Assembly: GCA_003022905.1 (NCBI GenBank)
Contig: PXSE01000063.1
Location: 1-5,393, forward strand
Reading direction: 5' to 3'
Source of the DNA: Halobacteriales archaeon QS_9_68_42
Lineage (GTDB): Archaea; Halobacteriota; Halobacteria; Halobacteriales; Haloarculaceae
Length of the DNA: 5,393 bases
Shown here: in pieces, positions 4,985 through 5,393 of the stretch
How the letters are laid out: each line of letters begins with the position of its first letter
Numbering within the stretch: position 1 is the stretch's first letter
The notes under the pieces: model-generated
Databases searched by the model: none
The model's input: the letters and a program-made list of their open reading frames with translations, nothing else
What the model was told of the DNA's origin: nothing
Position numbers and translations under genes: made by a program

Positions 4985-5393
4985 TCAGTCGGCGGTCAGT
5001 TCGGCGCCGGTCCGCTGGGCCATCTCGAGAACGTCTTCGAGGGGTCTGTCGACCGGTTCGTTGTGCAACAGCACGTCGACCGGTAGCGTCGGGGCCCCGC
5101 CGACGAGGTTCTCCAGCAGAACGAGCCGTTCGCGGGCCCGCGACATCCCGACATAGAACACCCGGCGCTCGTTGTCGGTCAGCGTCGGGACGGGGTCGGA
5201 ATGCTTGGTGAACTCGGTGACGCCCGCGACGTCGGTGGGGTCCTCGACGGAGGCGGCCATCTGCTCGACCACTTTCTCGGTGAGGTCCGTCGCTACGAAC
5301 ACGTGGTCGGCCTCCCGGCCCTTCGCGGAGTGGATGGTGCCGAGCCGGAGCCGCGAGGGGTCCATCCCGGCGTAGTCGCCGCCGAAGTACGCC
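4985..5393 (-). CDS. UvrD/Rep-family (superfamily 1) DNA helicase, C-terminal part, 5' end outside window
   Basis: The last 135 residues are present; the frame is open to the window edge. TIHSAKGREADHVFV (fragment residues 19-33) is the SF1 motif that couples ATP and DNA binding in domain 2A. NERRVFYVGMSRARERLVLL (73-92) is motif VI, with the arginine finger region of the form YVxxSRAR. Such helicases unwind DNA with 3'-5' polarity in repair and replication restart. The protein ends about 44 residues after motif VI, so it lacks the long C-terminal extension of bacterial UvrD/PcrA. The ATP-binding Walker A part lies beyond the window and cannot be checked, so UvrD, Rep and related subfamilies cannot be told apart. 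The Met at 5365 is internal, since conserved-looking coding sequence (AYFGGDYAG) precedes it. Confidence 0.9.
   Translation of the reverse strand, partial: AYFGGDYAGMDPSRLRLGTIHSAKGREADHVFVATDLTEKVVEQMAASVEDPTDVAGVTEFTKHSDPVPTLTDNERRVFYVGMSRARERLVLLENLVGGAPTLPVDVLLHNEPVDRPLEDVLEMAQRTGAELTAD

Noticed and set aside
1..5393. CRISPR array, tRNA/rRNA genes, insertion sequences, toxin-antitoxin or phage-defence genes
   Set aside because: I looked on both strands and found no regular direct repeats with spacers, no tRNA-like T-arm or CCA pattern, no transposase motifs and no defence domains. The UvrD-type helicase fragment has no defence partner beside it in the window.

Overview
The window reads as haloarchaeal chromosome (class Halobacteria). 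The DNA is very GC-rich with strong G/C third-position bias. The predicted soluble proteins are rich in Asp/Glu. One protein ends in a PGF-CTERM sorting signal, and several genes have promoter-like elements about 27 bases before the start codon, as expected for leaderless transcripts. I see no phage, transposon, CRISPR, tRNA or rRNA sequence. This looks like ordinary core or clade-conserved chromosome rather than an accessory island.

Layout. (1) Bases 2-484 (+): C-terminal end of a secreted, surface-anchored LVIVD-repeat protein. (2) Bases 481-2258 (-): a two-gene operon of a small acidic haloarchaeal protein of unknown function followed by the ribonuclease/RNA-binding protein FAU-1, joined by a 4-base ATGA overlap. 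(3) Bases 2359-3402 (+): a PrsW-type intramembrane protease, divergent from the operon across a 100-base promoter region. (4) Bases 3424-4029 (-): bacterial-type riboflavin synthase. (5) Bases 4169-4396 (+): a 75-residue cysteine-rich, probably zinc-binding miniprotein with a clear TATA box. (6) Bases 4504-4974 (+): two tandem paralogous two-helix membrane miniproteins with oppositely charged tails. (7) Bases 4985-5393 (-): C-terminal end of a UvrD/Rep-family helicase that runs off the window.

The genes are packed tightly and do not form one pathway. Three convergent gene pairs have gaps of -4, 21 and 10 bases, so antisense overlap of the 3' transcript ends is likely. Functional links are supported only within the two operons: the unknown protein with FAU-1, and the two membrane paralogues with each other.

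I found no convincing new multi-gene system. The points most worth a second look are the paralogous miniprotein pair with charge-complementary tails, the palindromes centred on the -27 promoter elements of two unrelated genes, the run of three hairpins before the miniprotein operon, and the conserved-looking partner gene of FAU-1.
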